Shown here piece by piece: positions 24,091 to 32,519 of a stretch of DNA of 48,608 bases. The DNA is taken from contig NZ_FNGI01000016.1 of assembly GCF_900102945.1 (NCBI RefSeq), positions 1 to 48,608 of the forward strand, in the 5' to 3' direction. The translations under genes were made by a program, and so were the position numbers. How positions within the stretch are numbered: the stretch's first letter is position 1; each line of letters opens with the position of its first letter. This stretch comes from Modicisalibacter muralis. GTDB lineage: Bacteria > Pseudomonadota > Gammaproteobacteria > Pseudomonadales > Halomonadaceae. The notes below the pieces were generated by a model. It saw only the letters and a program-made list of their open reading frames with translations, was not told the origin of the DNA and did no database searches.

Positions 24091-24990
24091 ATGACGCTTC
24101 CTGCCTTCCCGGTCAGCAACACTGCCTTGCCGCTTCTGGATTCGGACGTGTTGCGCACGTTCGTCGCCATCGCGGAAAGCGGTAGCTTCACCCGCGCCGC
24201 AAGGCAGGTCTTTCGCACGCCGTCGGCCCTGAGCATGCAGATCAAGCGCCTGGAAGAAACGCTGGGGCAGTCCCTTTTCGTGCGCGAGGCGCGCCAGGTG
24301 AGGCTGACCCCCGAGGGAGAGGTGCTGCTGAGTTACGGGCGTCGCCTGCTCAAGCTCAACGAAGAGGCGGTGACGCATTTTCTCACGCCGCCGCTGGAGG
24401 GCACGGTGCGCTTTGGCACGCCCGACGATGTGGGATCGCGTATCCTGCCTCGGGTTCTTGCGCAATTCGCCCGTTCGCACCCGGCAGTGCAGGTCGAAGT
24501 CGTCGTCGGTCGCAGTATCGACATGCTCGAGCGGTTGGATAGGGGGGAGCTCGACCTGGCGCTGGTAACCGCCGGCAACGAGGGCCTGGATTCGGCGCGT
24601 GGCGAGATCGTGCACACCGAGCCACTGGCCTGGGCGTGTCTTGACGGCGGCGTCGCGCACGAGCGCTCGCCGTTGCCGCTGGCATTGGCCAATCAGGGCT
24701 GTGCCTGGCGGGCGATGGCGCTATCGGCCCTGGATCGCAGTGGCGTGGACTATCGAGTCGCCTACACCAGCGAAAACTGCGCCGGGCAGGAGGCGGCGCT
24801 GCTGGCCGATCTGGCGGTGGCTCCGTTATCGCTCAGCCTGATTCGCGCACCGCTACGCAAGCTGGAAGCGAATGCCGGACTGCCATCGATTGGCGAGTAC
24901 CAGATTCTGCTGATTCGTGGGGCCGGCACCAGTTCGGCCGGCGAGGTGCTGGCGGGGCATGTCGCCGAGGCGTTTCGCGACCTTCGCTAA
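24091..24990 (+). CDS. LysR-family transcriptional regulator
   Basis: 299 residues. N-terminal winged helix (about 15-75): LRTFVAIAESGSFTRAARQV and PSALSMQIKRLEETLG. C-terminal periplasmic-binding-like effector domain from about residue 105. Its form resembles the LrhA-like group, and such genes often lie divergent from DUF1127 genes. The gap 23928-24090 contains TTCAA and TTGAA about 12 bases apart near 24058-24080, a possible LysR half-site pair. The target genes beyond DUF1127 are unknown. Confidence 0.88.
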   Translation: MTLPAFPVSNTALPLLDSDVLRTFVAIAESGSFTRAARQVFRTPSALSMQIKRLEETLGQSLFVREARQVRLTPEGEVLLSYGRRLLKLNEEAVTHFLTPPLEGTVRFGTPDDVGSRILPRVLAQFARSHPAVQVEVVVGRSIDMLERLDRGELDLALVTAGNEGLDSARGEIVHTEPLAWACLDGGVAHERSPLPLALANQGCAWRAMALSALDRSGVDYRVAYTSENCAGQEAALLADLAVAPLSLSLIRAPLRKLEANAGLPSIGEYQILLIRGAGTSSAGEVLAGHVAEAFRDLR

Positions 24991-25015
24991 TTCTTCCCAA
25001 TTGGTTTTTTCAAAC

Positions 25016-25042
25016 TGTCGATCTCACCCTTTGCCAAACGAC
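25016..25042 (+). promoter_or_regulatory. ECF42-type promoter before DUF899 gene
   Basis: TGTCGA at 25016-25021, 17 bases, then CGACTAT at 25039-25045. The spacing and both boxes are identical to the site at 25871 and to the minus-strand site at 2917-2943. It sits 77 bases upstream of the GTG start. Confidence 0.82.
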
Positions 25043-25115
25043 TATACGTTGTATTGGGCGCTAGGCTGCGATGCGTAGCGTCAATCTTCGTTGGCAAGCG
25101 AGAGGAGGCGAGATC

Positions 25116-25829
25116 GTGGACAACATCGACAGCAACTCACCACGGGTGGTGTCGCGGGAGGAATGGTTACAAGCCCGCAAGGACCTGCTGGCCAAGGAGA
25201 AGGAGCTGACCCACCTGGGCGACCGGGTGAGTGCCGCGCGCCGCGCGTTGCCGTGGGTCAAGGTCGAGAAGCAGTACGAGTTCGATACCCCGGAAGGCAA
25301 ACGCACGCTCGCCGAGCTGTTCGACGGTCGCAGTCAGTTGATCGTCTATCACTTCATGTTCGGTCCCGGCTGGGAAGAGGGCTGCGGTGGCTGCTCGTTC
25401 CTGGCCGACCACATCGACGGCGCCAACCTGCACCTGGCACATCACGATGTGACGCTGCTGGCGGTATCGCGGGCGCCATTGGCCGAGTTCGCGCCGTTCA
25501 AGCAGCGCATGGGTTGGCGCTTCAATTGGGTGTCATCCCATGGCAGCGACTTCAACTACGACTATCACGCCTCAGCCACCCCGGAGGATATCGCCGCGGG
25601 CACGGTCTATTACAACTTCGAACGCAGCCAGAATCCCGGCGAGGAAATGCACGGCATCAGCGTGTTCTACAAGGACGCTGCCGGCGACGTCTTTCACACC
25701 TATTCTTCCTATGCGCGGGGCGGCGACATCCTGCTCGGGGCGCATAACTATCTCGATCTGACGCCGAAGGGGCGCAACGAGCGCGGCACCATGGATTGGG
25801 TGCGTCATCACGATCGTTATGAGCAATGA
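25116..25829 (+). CDS. DUF899 thioredoxin-like protein
   Basis: 237 residues from a GTG start at 25116 (GAGGAGG just upstream); an ATG at 25071 is in frame but has no ribosome site. Family hallmarks: the N-terminal helix VVSREEWLQARKDLLAKEKE, YEFDTPEGKRTLAELFDGRSQL, FGPGWEEGCGGCSF with Cys90 and Cys93 in a CxxC arrangement, and MHGISVFYKD. The fold is thioredoxin-like; the function is not known. DUF899 genes are frequent neighbours of ECF42 sigma factors, and the ECF42-type promoter just upstream supports that link. Confidence 0.85.
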   Translation: MDNIDSNSPRVVSREEWLQARKDLLAKEKELTHLGDRVSAARRALPWVKVEKQYEFDTPEGKRTLAELFDGRSQLIVYHFMFGPGWEEGCGGCSFLADHIDGANLHLAHHDVTLLAVSRAPLAEFAPFKQRMGWRFNWVSSHGSDFNYDYHASATPEDIAAGTVYYNFERSQNPGEEMHGISVFYKDAAGDVFHTYSSYARGGDILLGAHNYLDLTPKGRNERGTMDWVRHHDRYEQ

Positions 25830-25870
25830 GCGAGGCGGTATCCATGGGTCGATAAAACGTTCCTGGCGAT

Positions 25871-25897
25871 TGTCGATTGCATGTGTCGCCGAGCGAC
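25871..25897 (+). promoter_or_regulatory. ECF42-type promoter before YCII-VOC-sigma operon
   Basis: TGTCGA at 25871-25876, 17 bases, then CGACTAT at 25894-25900, ending about 30 bases before the YCII start codon. It implies that the sigma factor drives its own operon. Confidence 0.85.
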
Positions 25898-25930
25898 TAT
25901 TCAGTACCACTCAATGATCTGGAGTCCATC

Positions 25931-26320
25931 ATGAAATATCTCTGTCTGGTCTATAGTGAAGAATCCGCTCTTCATGCCCTGCCCGATAGCCCGCGCGACG
26001 AGGAGTGCCTGGCCTACGCCGAGTCGGTGCATGAGAGCGGGCGGATGATCGCCGCCGAGGCGCTGGAATCGGTGCAGACCGCCACCACCGTGCGCGTGCG
26101 CAATGGCAAATCGACCATCACCGATGGGCCCTTCGCCGAAACCAAGGAGCAACTGGCCGGGTTCTATCTGGTCGATGCGCGGGATCTGAACGAGGCGATA
26201 CAGATCGCCGCGAAAATTCCCGCAGCCCGCGTGGGCAGCGTCGAGGTGCGCCCGGTCAGGGAACTGGTGACGTCGGAACGACCCGAGGACGCACCGCTGG
26301 CCCAGAACGCAACACGTTGA
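25931..26320 (+). CDS. YCII-related (DGPF-domain) protein
   Basis: 129 residues. Opens with MKYLCLVYSEE and holds the DGPFAETKE motif at 65-73, the mark of YCII-like proteins coupled to ECF42 sigma factors. The fold is ferredoxin-like with a conserved His/Asp pocket; catalytic role unknown. GGAG stands 7 bases before the ATG. First gene of a three-gene operon with a VOC protein (20-base gap) and the sigma factor. It may act as the signalling partner in place of an anti-sigma factor. Confidence 0.9.
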   Translation: MKYLCLVYSEESALHALPDSPRDEECLAYAESVHESGRMIAAEALESVQTATTVRVRNGKSTITDGPFAETKEQLAGFYLVDARDLNEAIQIAAKIPAARVGSVEVRPVRELVTSERPEDAPLAQNATR

Positions 26321-26340
26321 GTCGAAAAGGAGAAACGACG

Positions 26341-26751
26341 ATGCAGCTCAACCCTTACCTGTTTTTCAACGGCCAGTGCGAAGAGGCGTTCAAGCACTAC
26401 GCTCAGTGCCTGGGTGGCAATCTCGATGCCCTGCATAGCTATGACGAGGCACCTGCGGCAGATGATTCGCCGTGTAACATGCCTGGCAAGATCATGCATG
26501 CGCGCCTGAGCGTCGGTAGCTGGGTGCTGATGGGCTCCGACAGTCCCGCCGAGCACTTCGAGCAACCGCAGGGCTTCGCGGTGACGGCAAATGTCGACGA
26601 CCCGACAGAAGCGGAGCGTGTATTCCATGGCCTGGCCGAGGGCGGCACGGTACGCATGCCGATAGAGGAGACGTTCTGGGCCGTGCGCTTCGGGATGCTG
26701 GTCGATCGGTTCGGGATACCGTGGATGGTCAATTGCGAGAAGGCGGAATAA
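26341..26751 (+). CDS. VOC-family protein (PhnB/glyoxalase-like)
   Basis: 136 residues with the paired beta-alpha-beta-beta-beta units of the vicinal oxygen chelate fold: LNPYLFFNGQCEEAFKHYAQCLGG at the start and FWAVRFGMLVDRFGIPWMVN at the end. It belongs to the PhnB-like group. AAAAGGAG precedes the start. Such proteins are common partners in ECF42 loci; the substrate is unknown. Confidence 0.88.
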   Translation: MQLNPYLFFNGQCEEAFKHYAQCLGGNLDALHSYDEAPAADDSPCNMPGKIMHARLSVGSWVLMGSDSPAEHFEQPQGFAVTANVDDPTEAERVFHGLAEGGTVRMPIEETFWAVRFGMLVDRFGIPWMVNCEKAE

Positions 26752-26765
26752 CGACCCCGCGAACG

Positions 26766-28022
26766 ATGAGCGAGCAATCGGCCCAACAGATGCGCGAGGT
26801 GGTGGACAGCGTCTACCGCAACGAGTCACGTCGCGTTCTCGCCACGTTAATTCGTCTGCTCGGCGACTTCGAACTCGCCGAGGAGGCGCTGCACGATGCC
26901 TTTGCCGCCGCCATGCAGCAGTGGCAACGCGATGGCGTGCCCGCCAATCCCCGCGCCTGGCTGGTCTCGGCGGGGCGTTTCAAGGCCATCGATAGCCTGC
27001 GCCGGCGTGCGCGATTCGATGCCTCGCAGACCGAGCTCGCCAGGCAGATAGAAGCCGATAACGAGGAGGCCGCGCCAGGGGAGGACGAAGATGTCGAAGA
27101 CGACCGTCTGCGGCTGATCTTCACGTGCTGCCACCCGGCATTGCCACCCCATGCCCAGGTGGCGCTGACCCTGCGCGAAGTCTGCGGCTTGACCACCGAG
27201 GAGATCGCCCGCGCCTTTCTGACTACGCCGACCACGGTGGCCCAGCGCATTGTGCGCGCCAAGGCGAAGATTCGCGATGCGCGGATTCCCTATCAGGTAC
27301 CCTCGCGGGACGCGTTGCCGGAACGCATGGATAGCGTGCTGCGTGTGGTCTATCTGGTGTTCAACGAAGGCTACTCGGCGTCTTTCGGCGAGTCGCTGAC
27401 GCGTGACGATCTTTCCAGAGAAGCGATCCGCTTGGGCAGGTTGCTCGTCGAGTTGCTACCCGAGCCTGAAGCGATGGGGCTGCTGGCGCTGATGCTGTTG
27501 CACGAATCGCGCCGCTCGGCGCGCTTCACATCGGCGGGGGCGTTGATTCTGCTCAGCGACCAGGACCGTTCGCTGTGGGACATAGAGCGGATCGCCGAGG
27601 GTGGCGCCTTGGTAGAACGGGCGTTGTTATCGCGACGTTTCGGCCCTTATACGCTTCAGGCCGCCATCGCGGCGGTGCATGCCGAAGCCCCCAGCGCCGA
27701 TGACACCGACTGGGAGCAGATCGTCGGACTCTACGACGTATTGGCTCGCGTGGAGTCGTCCCCGGTTATCGAATTGAACCGTGCCGTTGCCGTGGCCATG
27801 CACCATGGCCCTGCGGTGGGTCTGGCCATTATCGACGCGATTCTCGAACGTGGCGATCTGCTCGACTACCATTTGGCGCACGCCGCACGTGCCGATCTGT
27901 ACCGCCGGCTAGGAAGAAACGGCGAAGCGCGAATCGCTTATCGGCGAGCGCTGGAACTTACCCGGCATCAACAGCAAGAACGCCAGTTTCTCGAGCAGCG
28001 GTTGAAAGAGTTACCTGGCTGA
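26766..28022 (+). CDS. ECF42-group RNA polymerase sigma factor
   Basis: 418 residues, far longer than a plain ECF sigma factor. Region 2 (about 15-85) has LIRLLGDFELAEEALHDAFA and NPRAWLVSAGRFKAIDSLRR; region 4 (about 125-180) has ALTLREVCGLTTEEIARAFL and AQRIVRAKAKIRDA. The remaining 230 residues are the C-terminal extension (DUF6596 and a TPR-like part with ADLYRRLGRNGEARIAYRRAL), typical of ECF42, which lack a classical anti-sigma factor. No anti-sigma gene is seen. The operon with YCII and VOC genes, and three matching promoters in the window, identify part of its regulon. Confidence 0.92.
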   Translation: MSEQSAQQMREVVDSVYRNESRRVLATLIRLLGDFELAEEALHDAFAAAMQQWQRDGVPANPRAWLVSAGRFKAIDSLRRRARFDASQTELARQIEADNEEAAPGEDEDVEDDRLRLIFTCCHPALPPHAQVALTLREVCGLTTEEIARAFLTTPTTVAQRIVRAKAKIRDARIPYQVPSRDALPERMDSVLRVVYLVFNEGYSASFGESLTRDDLSREAIRLGRLLVELLPEPEAMGLLALMLLHESRRSARFTSAGALILLSDQDRSLWDIERIAEGGALVERALLSRRFGPYTLQAAIAAVHAEAPSADDTDWEQIVGLYDVLARVESSPVIELNRAVAVAMHHGPAVGLAIIDAILERGDLLDYHLAHAARADLYRRLGRNGEARIAYRRALELTRHQQQERQFLEQRLKELPG

Positions 28023-28027
28023 GTAGA

Positions 28028-28055
28028 GGCACGGCAGGCGACGACCTGCCGTGCC
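28028..28055. terminator. Bidirectional-type terminator hairpin
   Basis: Perfect 11-bp stem GGCACGGCAGG (28028-28038) and CCTGCCGTGCC (28045-28055) with a 6-base loop, between the convergent sigma factor and BCCT genes. GGGTTTG follows; the T-run is short. Confidence 0.7.
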
Positions 28056-28064
28056 GGGTTTGCG

Positions 28065-29681
28065 TCAAGTTCGCGAGGTTGCGTCCTCGCGTTTCGGCGC
28101 CGGTGGCTGGGAGGGGTAGGGATATCGATCCTTGCGTCCAGGCACGCCGGGTGCGCGCTCCTGGGACAGAGCCCGCATCAGCCCCCAACACATGAATATC
28201 ATGACGATGGAGAAGGGCAGGCCGGTCGCCACCGCGGCCGTCTGCAGCGGAGTCAATGCGGACGTTGCATTGCCTGTCGCGGCCCACCCGGCGGCTAGCA
28301 GTACCGCCGCCACGACCCCTTCGAGCACGGCCCAGAATAGGCGCTGTTGCCAGATAGGATTGGTATCTCCGCCATTGGTGAGCATATCCACGACCAGCGA
28401 ACCGGAGTCGGACGACGTCGCGAAGAACAGCGCCACGACGATGATCGCCAGCAGCGACGCCAGCGTACCCAGGCTAGATAGGATGGGCAGCTGGTCCATC
28501 AGTATGAACATGGCGTCGGTGGTGCCGGCATTCGATAGCGGGTTGCTAGGGTCGTCGAGCAGATACTTCATGGCGCTGCCGCCGAAGATCGCGAACCAGA
28601 CCACCGAAGCTCCGACGGGTGCCAGCAGCGTGCCGGCGATGAACTGGCGGATGGTGCGCCCGCGCGAGACCCGCGCGATGAACATGCCCACGAACGGTGA
28701 CCAGGATATCCACCAACCCCAGTAGAACAGCGTCCAACTCGCGAGCCATTCGGAACCCGCTTCGGAGAACGAGTACATCTGGAAGCTGGTTTCGGGCAGG
28801 TGCTGGATATAGTAGCCCGTGCTGCTGACCATGAACTCGAGGATGAACACGCTCGGCCCGACGACGAACACGAATACCGCGAGCAGGATTGCCAGGTACA
28901 TGTTGATCACCGACAAGCGGCGGATGCCGGCATCGACACCGAGCATGACCGAGCCAACGGCGACTGTGGTGATCAGGCCGATGATGATGACCTGTGAGGT
29001 GGCACTGATACTCAGTCCGAAGACCTCATTGAGACCGGCGTTGATCTGGGTCGCGCCAAGCCCCAGCGAGGTCGCCAGGCCGAACAGCGTGCCGAACACC
29101 GCCAGAATATCGATCGCGTTGCCTACCGGGCCATAAATGCCCTTGCCGATCAGCGGATACAGCGCCGAGGCCGGACGCATCGGCAGGTCCTTGCGATAGC
29201 AGAAATACCCCAGCGAGAGCCCCACGACGATATAGATCGCCCAGGGGTGAAATCCCCAATGGAACAAGGTGATGCCCATGGCCCGGAGCGCTGCCTGGCC
29301 GGTTCCACCCTCGCCGGTGGGCGGGCTGTTGAAGTGAAAGATGGGCTCGGCGACGCCATAGAAGACCAGCCCGATGCCCATGCCCGCCGTGAACAGCATG
29401 GAAAACCACGACCAGGTACTCCACTCCGGGCGGCTGTCGTCCGGACCCAGCCGGATGCGGCCCCAGGGGCTGAAGAGTATGGCCGCCACGATAACCAGAA
29501 AGGCGGTCGCGCTCAGCATGTACCACCAGCCGAATGACCGCGTAATCCAGGTGTTCGCCACGCCCGCGACCGAACCGAGCTGTGCTGGCGCCATGACGCC
29601 CCAGGCGACGAATGCCAGAATAACGACGGCTGAGATAATGAATACGGGTGGGTTGGTATGTTTTTGTAGGTAGGCTCGCAT
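28065..29681 (-). CDS. BCCT-family transporter (betaine/carnitine/choline type)
   Basis: 538 residues with 12 predicted spans. Family signature segments are present: FTAGMGIGLVFYGVAEP, LFHWGFHPWAIYIVVGLSLGYF, and WTLFYWGWWISWSPFVGMFIARVSRGR. The glycine-rich GMGIGLVF stretch resembles the Na+-coupled members such as BetP. It likely imports a quaternary ammonium compatible solute such as betaine. The start at 29681 (MRAYLQ) follows GGGGAG and is preferred over 29735. It stands as a single gene; the 171 bases upstream show no second gene. Confidence 0.93.
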   Translation of the reverse strand: MRAYLQKHTNPPVFIISAVVILAFVAWGVMAPAQLGSVAGVANTWITRSFGWWYMLSATAFLVIVAAILFSPWGRIRLGPDDSRPEWSTWSWFSMLFTAGMGIGLVFYGVAEPIFHFNSPPTGEGGTGQAALRAMGITLFHWGFHPWAIYIVVGLSLGYFCYRKDLPMRPASALYPLIGKGIYGPVGNAIDILAVFGTLFGLATSLGLGATQINAGLNEVFGLSISATSQVIIIGLITTVAVGSVMLGVDAGIRRLSVINMYLAILLAVFVFVVGPSVFILEFMVSSTGYYIQHLPETSFQMYSFSEAGSEWLASWTLFYWGWWISWSPFVGMFIARVSRGRTIRQFIAGTLLAPVGASVVWFAIFGGSAMKYLLDDPSNPLSNAGTTDAMFILMDQLPILSSLGTLASLLAIIVVALFFATSSDSGSLVVDMLTNGGDTNPIWQQRLFWAVLEGVVAAVLLAAGWAATGNATSALTPLQTAAVATGLPFSIVMIFMCWGLMRALSQERAPGVPGRKDRYPYPSQPPAPKREDATSRT

Positions 29682-29852
29682 GTAGCGTTCTCCCCTTGAC
29701 CCAGAATCAAGCTCCGCTAATGCAGTGTAGGGCATACGGAAACATGCTGCCGCCCAGGCTCGGTCAACGGCGTGGCCGTACGCGACGTGGGCCGTTCAGC
29801 GCACGACATCGGTGTACCCGACACCATGCGCTACATGGAACCGAAATCGGGA

Positions 29853-30329
29853 TCAGAGCTTGCCAAGCACCGTCTCGGCGCTGCTCTGATCAACGCCCTT
29901 GGTATCCACGCCGAGATACTCGACGACGCCGTCGTCGGCAATCAGCGCGAAGCGCTTGCAACGAATGCCCATGCCGCCGCCGCTGGCATCAAGCTCCAAT
30001 CCCAGCGCCTTGGCGAACTCGGCGTTGCCGTCGGCGAGCATGGTGATTTGCTGGGCGTTCTGGTCCTTCTGCCAGGCCCCCATCACGAAGGCGTCGTTGA
30101 CCGCCATGCAAGCGATGGTATCCACGCCCTTGGCGAGGATATCGTCGGCCTTGATCACGAAGCCGGGCATGTGCGTGTTGGAGCAACCTGGCGTAAAGGC
30201 GCCGGGCACCGCGAACAGCACGACACGCTTGCCGCTGAACAGCTCGCCGGTGGAGATGTTCTCGGGGCCATTGGCACCGTTGGTCTTGAGGGTGACGTCG
30301 GGAATCTTGTCGCCTACGGAGATAGTCAT
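29853..30329 (-). CDS. Peroxiredoxin (Prx5-type, AhpC/TSA redoxin domain)
   Basis: 158 residues. The peroxidatic motif VPGAFTPGCS places Cys49 and the conserved Thr46. It belongs to the Prx5-like group, which reduces peroxides with glutathione, glutaredoxin or thioredoxin. Two adjacent ATGs (30332 and 30329) follow AAGGAAG; the second has the better spacing. Divergent from the TetR gene, about 200 bases away. Confidence 0.92.
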   Translation of the reverse strand: MTISVGDKIPDVTLKTNGANGPENISTGELFSGKRVVLFAVPGAFTPGCSNTHMPGFVIKADDILAKGVDTIACMAVNDAFVMGAWQKDQNAQQITMLADGNAEFAKALGLELDASGGGMGIRCKRFALIADDGVVEYLGVDTKGVDQSSAETVLGKL

Positions 30330-30533
30330 CATGGCTTCCTTGTGAACGGTTATGGCACTAGCCACTGTAGCAAGCGGGTGGATGGCGGAAAAACAGGAGC
30401 GTATTGGCTCACGCTGGCACTATAGCTTGCTGCGAGCATGGCTACCGAGCCTTGCGACCATGGCAGCGTCTTTATGCAGACTAATGATAAAGTGGGCCCT
30501 GATGGGCGGGGGCAATTCGGTCGAGAGGACGCC

Positions 30534-31154
30534 ATGGCCAAACGAAAAGGTGGAATTCGTCGCCGCAATGTCGAGAGCATTCGGTTGGCAGCGGAACGGG
30601 TGTTTGCCGAAAAAGGATATGCTGGGGCTTCCATGGGCGAGATTGCTCAGTTGGTAGAGATTCCCAAATCCAACGTGCATTATTACTTCTCCACCAAAGA
30701 AGACCTGTACCGCGAGGTGCTGCTCGGTTTGCTCGAAGTATGGAAACAGGATGCTCTATGCTTTGAGCTCTATGACGACCCGCGCATCGTGCTGTCGACC
30801 TACATTCGCGCCAAAATGGCGCATTCGCGGGATCGTGCCGCGGGGTCCAAGGTGTGGGCAGCGGAGGTGATGCAGGGAGCGCCGGTACTCGGCGATTGTC
30901 TGCGCGATAACCTCTACGAATGGGCCAAGCTCAAGGAAGCCAAGATCCGGGAATGGATCGATGATGGACGCATCCTGGCGGTCGATCCCTCCTACCTGCT
31001 CTACATGATCTGGGCCTCGACCCAGCACTATGCCGACTTCGATTACCAGATCAGCCTGCTCAACGATGAGGCGCCGCTCGACGATCTGCAGTTCGAACGC
31101 GCCGTGCAGTCGGTGACCAGCATCATCCTGCGGGGGATCGGTTTGTCTCCCTGA
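30534..31154 (+). CDS. rutR: TetR-family regulator, RutR-like
   Basis: 206 residues. TetR helix-turn-helix at about 15-60: RLAAERVFAEKGYAGASMGE and EIPKSNVHYYFSTKEDLYREVL. The C-terminal domain matches the RutR/YcdC type (ALCFELYDDPRIVLSTYIRAKMA and MIWASTQHYADFDYQI). RutR senses uracil and controls pyrimidine degradation. Here it faces the convergent preT-preA-hydA cluster, which fits. The start at 30534 has GAGAGGA ahead; an earlier ATG at 30474 is possible. Confidence 0.85.
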   Translation: MAKRKGGIRRRNVESIRLAAERVFAEKGYAGASMGEIAQLVEIPKSNVHYYFSTKEDLYREVLLGLLEVWKQDALCFELYDDPRIVLSTYIRAKMAHSRDRAAGSKVWAAEVMQGAPVLGDCLRDNLYEWAKLKEAKIREWIDDGRILAVDPSYLLYMIWASTQHYADFDYQISLLNDEAPLDDLQFERAVQSVTSIILRGIGLSP

Positions 31155-31172
31155 CCATGTCCTCGCCTTTAT

Positions 31173-31212
31173 GGCATCAAAAACCCGGAATCGCTTCCGG
31201 GTTTTTGATGCC
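31173..31212. terminator. Bidirectional intrinsic terminator
   Basis: Perfect 18-bp stem from GGCATCAAAAACCCGGAA (31173-31190) and its complement at 31195-31212 around the loop TCGC, with A/T runs on both sides. It separates the convergent rutR-like gene and preA. Confidence 0.92.
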
Positions 31213-31220
31213 GAATCGGT

Positions 31221-32519
31221 CTAGGCCGTTTCACGGAAGGGGTTGCGCGGGTCTTCGTTCCAGCTCATGTAGGGCTTGTCGCTGGGCTGGGGCACCATGG
31301 TGATGCAGTCCTGCACCGGGCAGGTGATTTGGCACAGATTGCAGCCCACGCACTCTTCCTCGATCACCTCGTAGCGACGGGTGCCGCTGGCATCGACCAG
31401 TTTGGCGATCGACTGGTGCGAGGTGTCCTCGCAGGCGATGTAGCAACGCCCGCATTCGATGCACTTGTCCTGGTCGATATGCGCGATGGTCTGGAAGTTC
31501 ATGTCCAGATACTTCCAGTCAGTGGTGTTGCGCACCGCCTTACCCGAGAACTCGCTCAGGCTGCGGTAGCCTTTTTCCGCCATCCAACGCGCCAGGCCGT
31601 CCTGCATTTCGTCGACGATGCGAAAGCCGTGCAGCATGGCGGCGGTGCAGACCTGTACCGCGCCGGCACCCAGTGCGACGAACTCCGCCGCATCGCGCCA
31701 GTGGGAGATGCCGCCGATGCCGCAGATCGGCAGCTCGGCCGTTTCCGGGTCACGAGCGATCTCGGCGACCATGTTCATGGCGATGGGCTTGACCGCCGCA
31801 CCGCAATAGCCGCCGTGGGTGCTCTGCGTGCCCACGGTGGGCTTGGCGACCATGTTGTCGAGATCCAGCGAGGTGATCGAGTTGATGGTATTGATCAGCG
31901 ACACGGCGTCGGCCCCGCCACGCAGGGCGGCCCGAGCCGGGACGCGAATGTCGGTGATGTTGGGGGTGAGCTTGACGATCACCGGCAACGACGAATAGGT
32001 CTTGCACCAACGCGTGACCTGTTCGATCAGGTCGGGGTTCTGACCCACCGCGGCTCCCATGCCGCGTTCGGGCATGCCGTGGGGGCAGCCGAGGTTGAGC
32101 TCGATGCCGTTCGCGCCGGTGGCCTCGACCAGGGGCAGGATCGCCTTCCAGCTCTCTTCGACGCAGGGCACCATCAACGACACGATCAGCGCACGATCTG
32201 GCCAGCGCTGCTTGACCTCGGTGATCTCGCGCAGGTTGATCTCGAGGCTGCGGTCGGTGATCAGCTCGATATTGTTGAAGCCGAGTACCTCGCGGTTCTT
32301 GCCGAAGTGCGCCGAGTAGCGCGACGAGACATTGACCGCCGCCGGGTCCTCGCCGAGGGTCTTCCATACCACGCCGCCCCAGCCGGCTTCGAAGGCGCGC
32401 TCGACGTTGTAGGCCTTGTCGGTGGGCGGGGCTGAGGCCAGCCAGAAGGGATTGGGTGCCTTGATGCCGGCGAATTCGATGCTCAGGTCGACGTCGGGTC
32501 GTTTCGCTGTGGCTGTCAT
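31221..32519 (-). CDS. preA: NAD-dependent dihydropyrimidine dehydrogenase, subunit PreA
   Basis: 432 residues. An FMN-binding TIM barrel of the dihydroorotate-dehydrogenase type (about 1-330: LNLGCPHGMPERGMGAAVGQ, KLTPNITDI, ICGIGGISHWRDAAEF) followed by two [4Fe-4S] motifs, CIECGRCYIACE and CVGCNLCQITCPVQDC. With PreT it reduces uracil and thymine to dihydro forms. The active-site loop has Val (AAVGQ) where mammalian enzymes have the catalytic Cys, as in other bacterial PreA proteins I recall. The start ATG overlaps the preT stop by one base, so translation is coupled. Confidence 0.95.
   Translation of the reverse strand: MTATAKRPDVDLSIEFAGIKAPNPFWLASAPPTDKAYNVERAFEAGWGGVVWKTLGEDPAAVNVSSRYSAHFGKNREVLGFNNIELITDRSLEINLREITEVKQRWPDRALIVSLMVPCVEESWKAILPLVEATGANGIELNLGCPHGMPERGMGAAVGQNPDLIEQVTRWCKTYSSLPVIVKLTPNITDIRVPARAALRGGADAVSLINTINSITSLDLDNMVAKPTVGTQSTHGGYCGAAVKPIAMNMVAEIARDPETAELPICGIGGISHWRDAAEFVALGAGAVQVCTAAMLHGFRIVDEMQDGLARWMAEKGYRSLSEFSGKAVRNTTDWKYLDMNFQTIAHIDQDKCIECGRCYIACEDTSHQSIAKLVDASGTRRYEVIEEECVGCNLCQITCPVQDCITMVPQPSDKPYMSWNEDPRNPFRETA

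Noticed and set aside
31329-32435. 368-codon plus-strand frame opposite preA
   Set aside because: No motifs, and preA on the other strand is unambiguous.
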